DNA from: an uncultured Oscillospiraceae bacterium
GTDB taxonomy: Bacteria; Bacillota; Clostridia; Oscillospirales; Oscillospiraceae
Length of the DNA: 64,000 bases
Assembly (NCBI GenBank): GCA_944385445.1
Contig: CALWXF010000002.1
Location: 89,337 to 153,336, forward strand
Reading direction: 5' to 3'
Shown piece after piece: positions 15,802 through 23,406 of the stretch (position 1 is the stretch's first letter; every line of letters starts with the position of its first letter). The translations under genes and the position numbers were made by a program. Under the pieces are notes generated by a model. It searched no databases. It saw nothing but the letters and a program-made list of their open reading frames with translations, and was not told the origin of the DNA.

Positions 15802-16704
15802 ATGTGGTATTCCTTTACATTGGCTGGGTGGCGGCTGTGGTGCAGCGCCCCCTTTGATTTGACCATCGGCCAGGAGTCCCGGCCCTTTTTACTGGAAGTC
15901 CGGGAGACACCCCCGGCCCCGGAGGAGGCGGACCGGGTGTTGGAGCTGTGTCCGGTGGAGGCCATCCCATTTTCCGCCCAGGACGGCGGGACGTGGCAGG
16001 ACAATCGGTGCTACCGCCGCCGGGACCAGGTGCAGGAGGTGTTCTACTGCGCCGCACCGGGCCGCCCTCCCTACGCCCAGGTGACCTGGGATTTGTCGGC
16101 GCCCCAGCGGCTGCTGTGCCGCTATGTGGCGGGGCAGGAGGGAGAGCTGTACACCTTCCGAAACATCTTTCAGCTGCTCAGCGGGGAGACCTTGCTGCTG
16201 GAGCTGGGCGGGCTGATGCTCCACGCCTCCTTCATCCGCTGGCAGGGGCAGGGCATTCTCTTTTCCGCTCCCTCGGGGGTGGGCAAGTCCACCCAGGCCG
16301 ACCTGTGGGCCCGGTGCTGTCAGGCGGAGGTCCTCAATGGGGACCGAGCGGCGCTTCGGCCTGGCCCGGATGGCTGGAGCGCCTACGGCCTGCCCTATGC
16401 CGGGTCGTCCGGGATTTACCGCAATGAGGACGCTCCGGTGGCGGCCATTGTACTGCTGGGCCAGGCCAAGGAGAACAGCATCCGCCGGGTCAGCCCAGCC
16501 CAGGCGCTGTGCGCCCTCTTTCCTGAGGTGTCCAAGCAGGGGTGGGACCCCCTGTGGACGGACCGGGCGGTGGAGCTGCTGACCCAGCTGGTCACCCAGG
16601 TCCCGGTTTATCGCCTGGAGTGTTTGCCCGACCCCAGCGCTGTGGAATGCCTGAAAGCGGCCCTGCAGCGTCAATCATCCAACAAGGGAGGAGAACAGCC
16701 GTGA
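15802..16704 (+). CDS. HPr-kinase-like P-loop protein
   Basis: 300 residues; ATG after AAGGAGAAAACG. A P-loop of the HPr kinase/phosphorylase-like fold lies at about residues 153-161 (SAPSGVGKST), followed by LNGDRAAL and a Gly-rich loop typical of HprK-like proteins in peptide-modification clusters. The N-terminal ~130 residues are not a standard HprK N-domain. In lasso-peptide clusters such proteins phosphorylate the C-terminal Ser of the precursor; the peptide here also ends in Ser. That link is inference. It overlaps the radical SAM gene by 4 bases and is surely co-translated with it. Confidence 0.78.
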   Translation: MWYSFTLAGWRLWCSAPFDLTIGQESRPFLLEVRETPPAPEEADRVLELCPVEAIPFSAQDGGTWQDNRCYRRRDQVQEVFYCAAPGRPPYAQVTWDLSAPQRLLCRYVAGQEGELYTFRNIFQLLSGETLLLELGGLMLHASFIRWQGQGILFSAPSGVGKSTQADLWARCCQAEVLNGDRAALRPGPDGWSAYGLPYAGSSGIYRNEDAPVAAIVLLGQAKENSIRRVSPAQALCALFPEVSKQGWDPLWTDRAVELLTQLVTQVPVYRLECLPDPSAVECLKAALQRQSSNKGGEQP

Positions 16705-17858
16705 TTCAGATACCGGTAGAACCGAAAGCAACGGAGTATTTGCACCAGCTGGCGTCCAGAAAAAAAGTGCCCCTCAACGGCACCTTTGAATTGACCCCTG
16801 TGTGCAATATGGCTTGCCGCATGTGCTATGTGCGGATGACCAAGCAGCAGCAGGAGGCGATTGCCCCCCTGCGCACGGCCCAGGAATGGGTGGAACTGGG
16901 GCGGGTGGCCCGGGACCGGGGCATGCTCTATCTGCTGCTGACGGGCGGAGAGCCGTTTTCACGCCCGGATTTTCGAGAGATTTTGTCTGGCCTGCACCGC
17001 CTGGGCCTGCTCATTTCCGTCAATACCAACGGTACCCTCATCGATGAGGAGACGGTGGCCTGGCTCAAAGAGACCCCTCCGGTCCGCTTTAACATTACCC
17101 TGTACGGGGCTTCCAATGAGACCTATGCCCGGCTGTGCGGCAACCCCCAGGGGTTTACCCAGGTGACCCGGGCCATCCGTCTGCTGCGGGAGGCGGGCAT
17201 GCTGGTCAAGCTCAACTGCAGTCTCACGCCCTACAACAAGGAGGATTTGGAGGAGATGATCGCCTTTGCCCAGCGGGAGAAGCTGGTGATCCAGGCTACC
17301 TCCTATATGTTCCCACCCTGTCGCCGGGACCCGTCCATGGTGGGGGTGAACGATCGCTTTACCCCTGAGGAGGCGGCCTACTACGCCGCAAAGATCACCT
17401 CCCTGCTCAACGGTGAGGAAGAGTTTGCCCAGCGGGTACGGGAGAACAACCTGCCCGGTCTGATCACTGGCACAGAGGACGACTGTACCTATGACGAGGG
17501 CGAGGGGATCCGTTGCCGGGCGGGAAAATGCAGCTTTTGGATTACCTGGGAAGGAACGCTGATGCCCTGTGGCATGATGGTCGTGGGCGGCGAGAAGAAT
17601 GTCTTTGAAGATGGCTTTGATGCCGCTTGGACGGCGGCGGTGGCAGCTGCCGAGGCGGTGCGCTTGTCGCCCCAGTGCCGAGGCTGCGGCGCACGGGATG
17701 AGTGCCGGGCCTGTGCGGCCATGGCCTTGACGGAGACCGGGACCTTCCACCAGGTGCCCGAGTATCGGTGCCGGATGACAAAGGCATATCCTCAGGCCTG
17801 CCATCAGCTGGCGCAGGAGATCGAGGAGCGATTGCCTCAGGCAAAGGAGGAGAAATGA
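16701..17858 (+). CDS. Radical SAM/SPASM peptide-modifying enzyme
   Basis: 385 residues starting at GTG 16701 behind AGGGAGGAG; longer frames upstream lack a start signal. The radical SAM 4Fe-4S motif is C35-x3-C39-x2-C42 (CNMACRMC), followed by LTGGEPF. The C-terminal SPASM region carries cysteines near residues 272-290 (CRAGKC, MPCGM), 324-338 (CRGCGARDECRAC) and a last YRC. SPASM enzymes with PqqD partners make thioether or C-C/C-O crosslinks or epimerise residues in peptides. The reaction here cannot be told from sequence alone. It lies between the HPr-kinase-like gene and an exported protein. Confidence 0.92.
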   Translation: MIQIPVEPKATEYLHQLASRKKVPLNGTFELTPVCNMACRMCYVRMTKQQQEAIAPLRTAQEWVELGRVARDRGMLYLLLTGGEPFSRPDFREILSGLHRLGLLISVNTNGTLIDEETVAWLKETPPVRFNITLYGASNETYARLCGNPQGFTQVTRAIRLLREAGMLVKLNCSLTPYNKEDLEEMIAFAQREKLVIQATSYMFPPCRRDPSMVGVNDRFTPEEAAYYAAKITSLLNGEEEFAQRVRENNLPGLITGTEDDCTYDEGEGIRCRAGKCSFWITWEGTLMPCGMMVVGGEKNVFEDGFDAAWTAAVAAAEAVRLSPQCRGCGARDECRACAAMALTETGTFHQVPEYRCRMTKAYPQACHQLAQEIEERLPQAKEEK

Positions 17859-17861
17859 CCC

Positions 17862-18722
17862 ATGCATTGGAAGAAGCTGGACAAGAAGACAAAATGGGGC
17901 ATTGTGGGAGGCGTTGTCCTCCTGTGCGTTTTGGGGACGGTTGTGGCGCTCTCCCTGCGTCATGACCCAGGGACAGAAAACAATCCTGCACCGTCTCAGT
18001 CTCCGACTGCCTCTCTGGGCACGGATCCGGTTCAGGAGGGGGAGAAGGAGCCAGTCGCTTCGGATGGAGGAAGTGTGGGACAGGATACGCCAGACCAGGG
18101 CCAGGGGCAGGGCGGACAAGGCTCCGGCCAGCAGGGAAACAGCCAGAGCATATCCTTTCCCTACGTCATCAGCGGCACGGGTCTGACCGTTCGCAAGCTG
18201 GACAGCTACGATGGCGTTTATATTGAGGATGGCTCTGATGTGCAGGTCTCCAATCTGTGTGTCATACTGCTGGAAAATACCATGGACACTGTGGCAGAGT
18301 ATGCCAAGGTGACCGTGGTGCTGGACGGCAAGACCCTGACCTTTGAGGCCTCTGCCATTCCGCCCAAGTCCACCGTGGTGGTGCAAGAGAGCGGTAAGAG
18401 CAGCTGGGTGGATGGCAAATGTACCAGCTGCACCGCAGAGGTGGCTCGACTGGACGAGTTTGAGCTCTCAGAAGACCAGGTGAAGGTGGTAGACAACGGG
18501 GACGGTTCCCTGACGGTCACGAACCTGACCGATCAAGAGATTCCCGCCATTCGGCTCTTCTATAAGTTTTATATGGAAGAAGAGGACGTGTATGTGGGCG
18601 GGATCGCCTATACTGCCAAGATCACAGGCCTGAAGGGAGACAGTTCCGTGACGGTGACGCCTTCCCATTACGTCAGCGGCTCGGCCAAGGTGCTGATGGT
18701 TCGTACCTACGATGAGGCTTAA
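17862..18722 (+). CDS. Membrane-anchored exported protein of unknown function
   Basis: 286 residues; AAAGGAGG upstream. A cytoplasmic Lys-rich start (MHWKKLDKKTKWG), one membrane helix (IVGGVVLLCVLGTVVALSL), a low-complexity linker rich in Gln, Gly, Ser and Pro, then two beta-rich segments of ~90 residues each, with TMDTVAEYAKVTVVLDGKT and LTVTNLTDQEIPAIRLFYKFY. The second half resembles FxLYD-type extracellular domains that describe changes between variants of a property. It is the last gene of the peptide-enzyme operon. It may hold or display the product outside the cell; this is inference. Confidence 0.6.
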   Translation: MHWKKLDKKTKWGIVGGVVLLCVLGTVVALSLRHDPGTENNPAPSQSPTASLGTDPVQEGEKEPVASDGGSVGQDTPDQGQGQGGQGSGQQGNSQSISFPYVISGTGLTVRKLDSYDGVYIEDGSDVQVSNLCVILLENTMDTVAEYAKVTVVLDGKTLTFEASAIPPKSTVVVQESGKSSWVDGKCTSCTAEVARLDEFELSEDQVKVVDNGDGSLTVTNLTDQEIPAIRLFYKFYMEEEDVYVGGIAYTAKITGLKGDSSVTVTPSHYVSGSAKVLMVRTYDEA

Positions 18723-18742
18723 ATTTCATCGGGTGAGATATA

Positions 18743-18780
18743 CAATGCGTGGATGCAGCGTTTGCTGTATCCACGCATTG
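18743..18780. terminator. Bidirectional hairpin between convergent genes
   Basis: CAATGCGTGGAT pairs with ATCCACGCATTG around a 14-base loop, between the exported protein and the nucleotidyltransferase-like gene on the other strand. Confidence 0.7.
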
Positions 18781-18798
18781 TTGTGTGAAGAATTGAAA

Positions 18799-20040
18799 TC
18801 AAGGTATAATGCCATATTGCCGCAGCAGCTCTACCCGCTGATTGCCGATATGCAGGGCCTGAGTGGCCCCTCCGCTCCCTGCATGGGAGGTCTCCCGTCG
18901 GTACTTGGCCATGCGGGAAATCCAGGCTACAGGAAGCAAATAGGGATGCTTTTTGAGATAGGAATACTGTCCCGCCATATATTTGTAGCTGGGAAAGAGG
19001 GAGGAGAAGACGCTGAGCTTGGAGGATTTTCCGGTCTTGCTGGCTGCTACTGCATGGAGCGTAATGGTGGCGCTGTGCTGGCGTGATGCGCTGGAGGCCC
19101 CATAGATGCCACCGCTGAGGATATCGGCAAGGATCGGCTGACAGTCCGTATGGATGCGCTGCCACGAGGGGGAAATACAGGCCTTTTTGCGATCAAAGGT
19201 CAGATATTTTTCACCTAATTGAAAAAGAGCAGCGGCAAAGAGGTGGGCGTGGGCGGACTGGCAGCAGTCCAGAACAACGTCCCAGTCAATCTCTGAGCCA
19301 TGGGCATTGGCATATAGAATGATGTCGCATACCTGCCGGATTCCAAATCCACTGTGTATGAAGTGTTTGAAGGCGTGGAGAATTAAATAGAGCAGGTGGT
19401 GCGTATGGTCCAATGTCCAGACAGGGGTTCCTTGAATCTCTTCAACCATGGCATGAGAAAAGGCGTGAGAAAAGAACTGATTCAATTCGCCATAAGCCTG
19501 GGCATCGGATGGGAAAAGCGTTTGGTGGACCTCGGTATACAGCCAGGTTTCTGGTTTCTGATACCCAGCCTCCTCCTGGTTCGTGGAATCCTGTCCCTGG
19601 CGAACGGGGCGCATACCGTGCTCGAGAAAAATATCGTGACATGTGACGCTCTGTGTGGGGGGAATCACCAGGTCCTCATCTCCAGAAAGTCTATAATCTG
19701 GATGAGGGTAAAGAGTACTGCACACAATGCCCTTCACCACCAGCGGCTGCAAATCTGCTTTCAGCAACTTACGATACAGAGTCAAAAAATCCACGGTTTT
19801 TGTGGTCTGTATCATCACGTTGGATAGGACTTCACTGCGAGTGGCTTTATCCAAGGCTGGAGCGTTTAACCAGGAGGGACAGGTGCTCACGGCGTGATAG
19901 AACATGGGTAGAATCCGCTGGACTCTGGCAAGGTGCAGCAGAGAGAGCCACTGGGCTTCGCTGATTTCCTCGGTCCAGGACACCGTACCACCGGAGAGAT
20001 AGGCCTTTAAAGCCTCTAGCAATTTGAATTCGATTTCCAT
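18799..20040 (-). CDS. Nucleotidyltransferase-5-like protein
   Basis: 413 residues; ATG 20038-20040 follows AGGAG. It fits the uncharacterised nucleotidyltransferase family PF14907: LVVKGIVCSTLYP followed by DYRLSGDEDLVI with the DxD metal-binding pair. Members are frequent in peptide-modification and polysaccharide clusters; their acceptor is generally unknown. The gene starts one base after the stop of the metallophosphoesterase gene, so both are translated together. It runs against the peptide operon, whose terminator it shares. Confidence 0.8.
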   Translation of the reverse strand: MEIEFKLLEALKAYLSGGTVSWTEEISEAQWLSLLHLARVQRILPMFYHAVSTCPSWLNAPALDKATRSEVLSNVMIQTTKTVDFLTLYRKLLKADLQPLVVKGIVCSTLYPHPDYRLSGDEDLVIPPTQSVTCHDIFLEHGMRPVRQGQDSTNQEEAGYQKPETWLYTEVHQTLFPSDAQAYGELNQFFSHAFSHAMVEEIQGTPVWTLDHTHHLLYLILHAFKHFIHSGFGIRQVCDIILYANAHGSEIDWDVVLDCCQSAHAHLFAAALFQLGEKYLTFDRKKACISPSWQRIHTDCQPILADILSGGIYGASSASRQHSATITLHAVAASKTGKSSKLSVFSSLFPSYKYMAGQYSYLKKHPYLLPVAWISRMAKYRRETSHAGSGGATQALHIGNQRVELLRQYGIIP

Positions 20041-20041
20041 A

Positions 20042-20911
20042 TTATGCTCCTCTCGGTACAAGATCGACCACGATGATTTCTGGTATATTGTTCACGCGTG
20101 GGAGAAGCTCTGAGGTGCCCAATCCTCTGGAAAGCACCAGGGTAGTTTGGCCATCGGAAGAAGAGTAGGTGCCCCAGAGCCGTCCCGGAAACCAACCCAT
20201 ATCAGGAGCATAGAGGCCCCCGATGCCTGGAAGAATCATCTGGCCACCATGGAGGTGCCCAGAAAATACGACGCTGATGTCCCAATACTCAAGAGACGAG
20301 CCGAGCCATCCAACGGGCTGGTGAGAGAGCAGGATTGTGGGCAGATCGGTATCCTGAAAGGCAGCCAAAAAATCCGCTTCCGCTTGCCGTTGCTCATTTC
20401 CTTCTGTGTAGCGGCGGGGAAGACAGTAGCTATAAATCCCGCCAATGCGTAGTTGGGAACCGTTGATCTCGATCTCATCCCATTCCTGCTCCAATACCGT
20501 GGCCCCAGCCTGGGTATACACCTGAGCGATATTGCTGTGAAAGTTCTTTTCATGGTCCAATTCATGGTTCCCGTAACTGGCGTAAACTGGGGCGATCTGG
20601 GATAGGGTAGCTATGAAACATTGGACTTCTGAGAGGTCTTCCGTGTCGTCATCAATGAGGTCGCCCGTGAGAAAAATCAAATCAGGGGCTTCCCGTTTTA
20701 CAGCCTCCACCAGATCCTGATTGTTTTGCCCAAATTGACTGCCGTGCAGGTCGCTGAGATGGACAATGCGAATTGGGGCTTCCACATAGCTGGGGATGGT
20801 GTATCGACTCACGCCGAAGGAGTACTTGGATAGGTAAAATAGTTGGTACCAGGCTGCTGCCGTAAAAATACAAAACAACACGCATAGAATTGGTTTCATA
20901 TGGCGCCGCAT
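20042..20911 (-). CDS. Membrane-anchored metallophosphoesterase
   Basis: 289 residues. One N-terminal membrane helix (ILCVLFCIFTAAAWYQLFYL) is followed by a calcineurin-like fold with all metal motifs: HLSDLHG, TGDLIDD, YGNHE, LLSHQP, SGHLHGGQ. This is the YaeI/YkuE-type arrangement, and such enzymes act on phospholipids or other phosphodiesters outside the cell. Start ATG 20911 has GGGAGAG upstream. It leads a two-gene operon with the nucleotidyltransferase-like gene; the partnership suggests addition and removal of a phosphoryl or nucleotidyl group, but that is only inference. Confidence 0.88.
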   Translation of the reverse strand: MRRHMKPILCVLFCIFTAAAWYQLFYLSKYSFGVSRYTIPSYVEAPIRIVHLSDLHGSQFGQNNQDLVEAVKREAPDLIFLTGDLIDDDTEDLSEVQCFIATLSQIAPVYASYGNHELDHEKNFHSNIAQVYTQAGATVLEQEWDEIEINGSQLRIGGIYSYCLPRRYTEGNEQRQAEADFLAAFQDTDLPTILLSHQPVGWLGSSLEYWDISVVFSGHLHGGQMILPGIGGLYAPDMGWFPGRLWGTYSSSDGQTTLVLSRGLGTSELLPRVNNIPEIIVVDLVPRGA

Positions 20912-21089
20912 ATAAGCTCTCCCAAATTCAGAAAAAGTGACACAATTTCATATGGCATTGACATAGCATGCTTTTATTATTTTACCAGAAAGGCTCTGGC
21001 CTTGTCTACACCTTCGCTCAAAATGACAGCAATATAATAGGAATCATCGTGCAATTGGAAACAAATACATGAGCTTAGAGAATTGTAGC

Positions 21090-21127
21090 CATGCCCCCCA
21101 ATGCTTGACATCGAGGGGGGGGGCATG
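21090..21127. repeat. Inverted repeat enclosing the -35 box
   Basis: CATGCCCCCC (21090-21099) and GGGGGGCATG (21118-21127) are perfect inverted arms. They bracket the TTGACA box of the ABC exporter promoter; the right arm is part of a nine-G run. Confidence 0.7.
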
Positions 21128-21134
21128 CTAAGAT
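21105..21134 (+). promoter_or_regulatory. Promoter with nine-G spacer tract
   Basis: Perfect TTGACA (21105-21110) and TAAGAT (21129-21134) with an 18-base spacer that contains nine consecutive G (21115-21123). A gain or loss of one G would move the spacing to 19 or 17. It drives the ABC exporter / peptidase / CpsB / BY-kinase operon. Confidence 0.7.
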
Positions 21135-21210
21135 AAAAAGAAGATTTCGACCGAAAATAACTGGGTTATTGAGTATACCCTTTCAAATTTAGTCGAATGA
21201 AAGGTGAAAT

Positions 21211-22932
21211 ATGGAACTTATCCGCTTGCTAAAAGAAAAACTGCGGGACGGTTCGCTGCGTACCGCTTGGCATGAATTTCGTTGGTTGTGGCGATACATA
21301 CGACGCTATCATGTTACCATCATCGTCCACATCCTGCTGGGCGTGCTGGGGATTCTGATGAGTTTGGCCGGAAGTGTGGCATCCAAGTATTTGCTGGATG
21401 CGGTCACTGGGTACAAGACTGGTGAAATTGGGATAGCTGCTGCGGCCATGGCGGGAATGATGCTGGGGAATATCGCAATGCGTGGCGTTTCCTCCAGAGT
21501 GGGAGCGATTCTCAACATTCGGGTGCAAAACGAAATCCAGGCCGAATTATATGGAAAAGTATTGTCTGCAGACTGGGAGGCGGTGGAGAATTTTTCAACG
21601 GGTGATCTGCTCAATCGTCTCAACAGTGACGCCAACATCGTCTCAGGTGGAGTGACGGGTTTTATTCCCAGCCTGATCTCTGGACTGGTCCAGTTTGTCG
21701 GGTCCTTCCTCATCATGACATACTATGACCCCACTATGACGGTGATTGCCCTACTCAGTGTCCCCGTGTCAGTCCTCAGCTCGAAGGTCCTGATTCGGCG
21801 CATGAGAAATTACAACAAAGAGATGAAGGCCATCTACAGTGAGATGATGTCCTTCCAGGAGGACTCCTTTCAGAATCTGACGAGCATCAAGGCCTTTGGC
21901 ATTACAGACCTGTTTGCCGGACAGATGCGCAGCAAGCAGGCCCATTATCGGGCGGCATATCTGGACTATAATCGTTTTTCCGTGCGCACCGGGATCCTGG
22001 TGTCTCTGCTAGGCCTGCTGGTATCTGCCGGGTGCTTTGGATGGGGCGTATATCGTTTGTGGAGCGGAGTGATTACCTATGGCTCCATGGTGCTGTTTAT
22101 TCAGTTGTCCTCCACCATTCGCTCTGCCTTTTCCAGTCTGATTGGTATGGTGCCCTCTGCCGTATCTATTTCCACTTCGGTGGGGCGGTTGATGGAGGCC
22201 ATTGAGTGGCAAGAAGAATCCGTAAAGAATGACCAAGAACTCTCCGCTGAGGGGCGGTACACTCTGTCCCTGTCCCATGTGTCTTTTCGCTACAAGGATG
22301 GAGAGACGGTGCTGCGAGATGTGAATATGGTAGCCAGACCGGGAGATTTGATTGCGCTCAATGGACCCTCTGGAGAAGGGAAAACCACAATGCTTCGAAT
22401 CATTCTCGGGCTGATACGTCCCAGCGAGGGAACGGCAGAGCTGACGGGAGAACATGGAGAGCAATATCCGATTTCACCTTCTACACGTACGGTGTTTGGC
22501 TATGTTCCCCAAGGGAACAGTGTATTTGCCGGTACTGTGGCAGAGAATCTTCGCATGACACGCCCGGAAGCCACCGATGAGGAGCTGTGGGAGGTGCTGC
22601 GAATTGCCTGTGCTGAGGATTTTGTCCGAGAATTGCCCGGACAACTCCAATATCAGTTGGGCGGCAGAGGCAAGAGCGTCTCGGAGGGTCAGGCCCAGCG
22701 CCTGGCAGTGGCGAGAGCTCTGCTGCGCCGGGCGCCCATCCTGTTGTTAGATGAGGCGACTTCTGCACTGGACGAGGATACAGAGGCCCGTATGCTGAAT
22801 AATTTGATGAGCAGCGGCATGGTGCATACCTGCATTCTGGTGACGCACAGACCGGGCAGCCGGAGAATCTGTACACGCAGTTACCAGCTGTGGGCCGGAG
22901 AAGTGACCGAGGAAATGGGAGTGCTGTCATGA
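21211..22932 (+). CDS. ABC exporter, fused permease and ATPase
   Basis: 573 residues: an N-terminal six-helix exporter domain (residues ~30-320) and a nucleotide-binding domain with Walker A GPSGEGKTT, signature VSEGQAQR (a variant of LSGGQ), Walker B ILLLDEATSALD and a switch His in LVTHRP. There is no N-terminal C39 peptidase domain; instead a separate S26-type peptidase gene overlaps its 3' end. This layout fits an exporter of a processed peptide, and I infer that the cargo is the 15461 peptide or a related product. A homodimeric lipid or sugar exporter cannot be excluded, because the operon goes on into polysaccharide control genes. Confidence 0.9.
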   Translation: MELIRLLKEKLRDGSLRTAWHEFRWLWRYIRRYHVTIIVHILLGVLGILMSLAGSVASKYLLDAVTGYKTGEIGIAAAAMAGMMLGNIAMRGVSSRVGAILNIRVQNEIQAELYGKVLSADWEAVENFSTGDLLNRLNSDANIVSGGVTGFIPSLISGLVQFVGSFLIMTYYDPTMTVIALLSVPVSVLSSKVLIRRMRNYNKEMKAIYSEMMSFQEDSFQNLTSIKAFGITDLFAGQMRSKQAHYRAAYLDYNRFSVRTGILVSLLGLLVSAGCFGWGVYRLWSGVITYGSMVLFIQLSSTIRSAFSSLIGMVPSAVSISTSVGRLMEAIEWQEESVKNDQELSAEGRYTLSLSHVSFRYKDGETVLRDVNMVARPGDLIALNGPSGEGKTTMLRIILGLIRPSEGTAELTGEHGEQYPISPSTRTVFGYVPQGNSVFAGTVAENLRMTRPEATDEELWEVLRIACAEDFVRELPGQLQYQLGGRGKSVSEGQAQRLAVARALLRRAPILLLDEATSALDEDTEARMLNNLMSSGMVHTCILVTHRPGSRRICTRSYQLWAGEVTEEMGVLS

Positions 22933-23399
22933 AAGAAAAATTCCGCACGGTAGACACCATTTCTTTTTTGGATACCCTGTGTGAAGTTCTCCAGACCTCG
23001 GATATGGTTTCCCTTCTTGTCAGTGGGAATAGTATGGCCCCTTTTTTAGTCCATCGACGGGATATGGTCTACCTCTCCGCAGTCACTCGCCCCTTGAAAA
23101 AAGGGGATTTGGTATTATACCGCCGGGACAGCGGAGCCTATGTTCTGCATCGGATTGCCAGAGAAGAGAAAGCTGGGTATACCATGGTGGGAGACGCCCA
23201 GACACAATTGGAACCTGGTATACGGTTGGACCAAATCCGAGCTCTGGTGGTAGCGGCAGAACGAAAAGGCCGCCGCCAGCAGCCGGGGAGCTTTTGGTGG
23301 GAGTTTTTTGAGAAGATATGGATTCGGATAGTACCGCTGAGACCGTTGTGTTTCAAAGTGTATGGGTTATTCAAGCGTCCCGGGGGCAAGAAAGTGTAG
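22929..23399 (+). CDS. S24/S26-type signal-peptidase-like protease
   Basis: 156 residues; its ATG overlaps the ABC gene stop (ATGA). The catalytic Ser motif is SGNSMAP, and the later box reads KKGDLVLYRRDSGAYVLHRI, with a His where the bacterial type I enzyme has Lys. A Ser-His arrangement as in SipW/ER-type signal peptidases is therefore likely. There is no clear N-terminal membrane helix; a hydrophobic stretch near the C-terminus (IWIRIVPLRPLCFKVYGLF) may attach it to the membrane. Translational coupling with the exporter suggests that it trims the exported peptide. Confidence 0.82.
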   Translation: MKEKFRTVDTISFLDTLCEVLQTSDMVSLLVSGNSMAPFLVHRRDMVYLSAVTRPLKKGDLVLYRRDSGAYVLHRIAREEKAGYTMVGDAQTQLEPGIRLDQIRALVVAAERKGRRQQPGSFWWEFFEKIWIRIVPLRPLCFKVYGLFKRPGGKKV

Positions 23400-23406
23400 G
23401 TCAGGT

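Larger units (their letters stand above)
20912..21210. other. Divergent intergenic region
   Basis: 299 bases between the minus-strand metallophosphoesterase and the plus-strand ABC exporter. It holds the G-tract promoter described separately and AT-rich sequence. A further TTGACA at 20957 lacks a good -10 on the plus strand. I found no convincing promoter for the minus-strand pair. Confidence 0.5.

Noticed and set aside
16959-18386. Minus-strand frame of 475 codons opposite the radical SAM gene
   Set aside because: His/Gly/Gln-rich reverse shadow; the plus-strand SPASM cysteines are convincing.
15461-18722. Lasso peptide cluster
   Set aside because: Although an HPr-kinase-like protein and PqqD are present, no lasso cyclase (asparagine-synthetase-like) or transglutaminase-like protease gene is found.
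18712-19086. Plus-strand frame after the exported protein gene
   Set aside because: It reads through the bidirectional hairpin and is the shadow of the nucleotidyltransferase-like gene.
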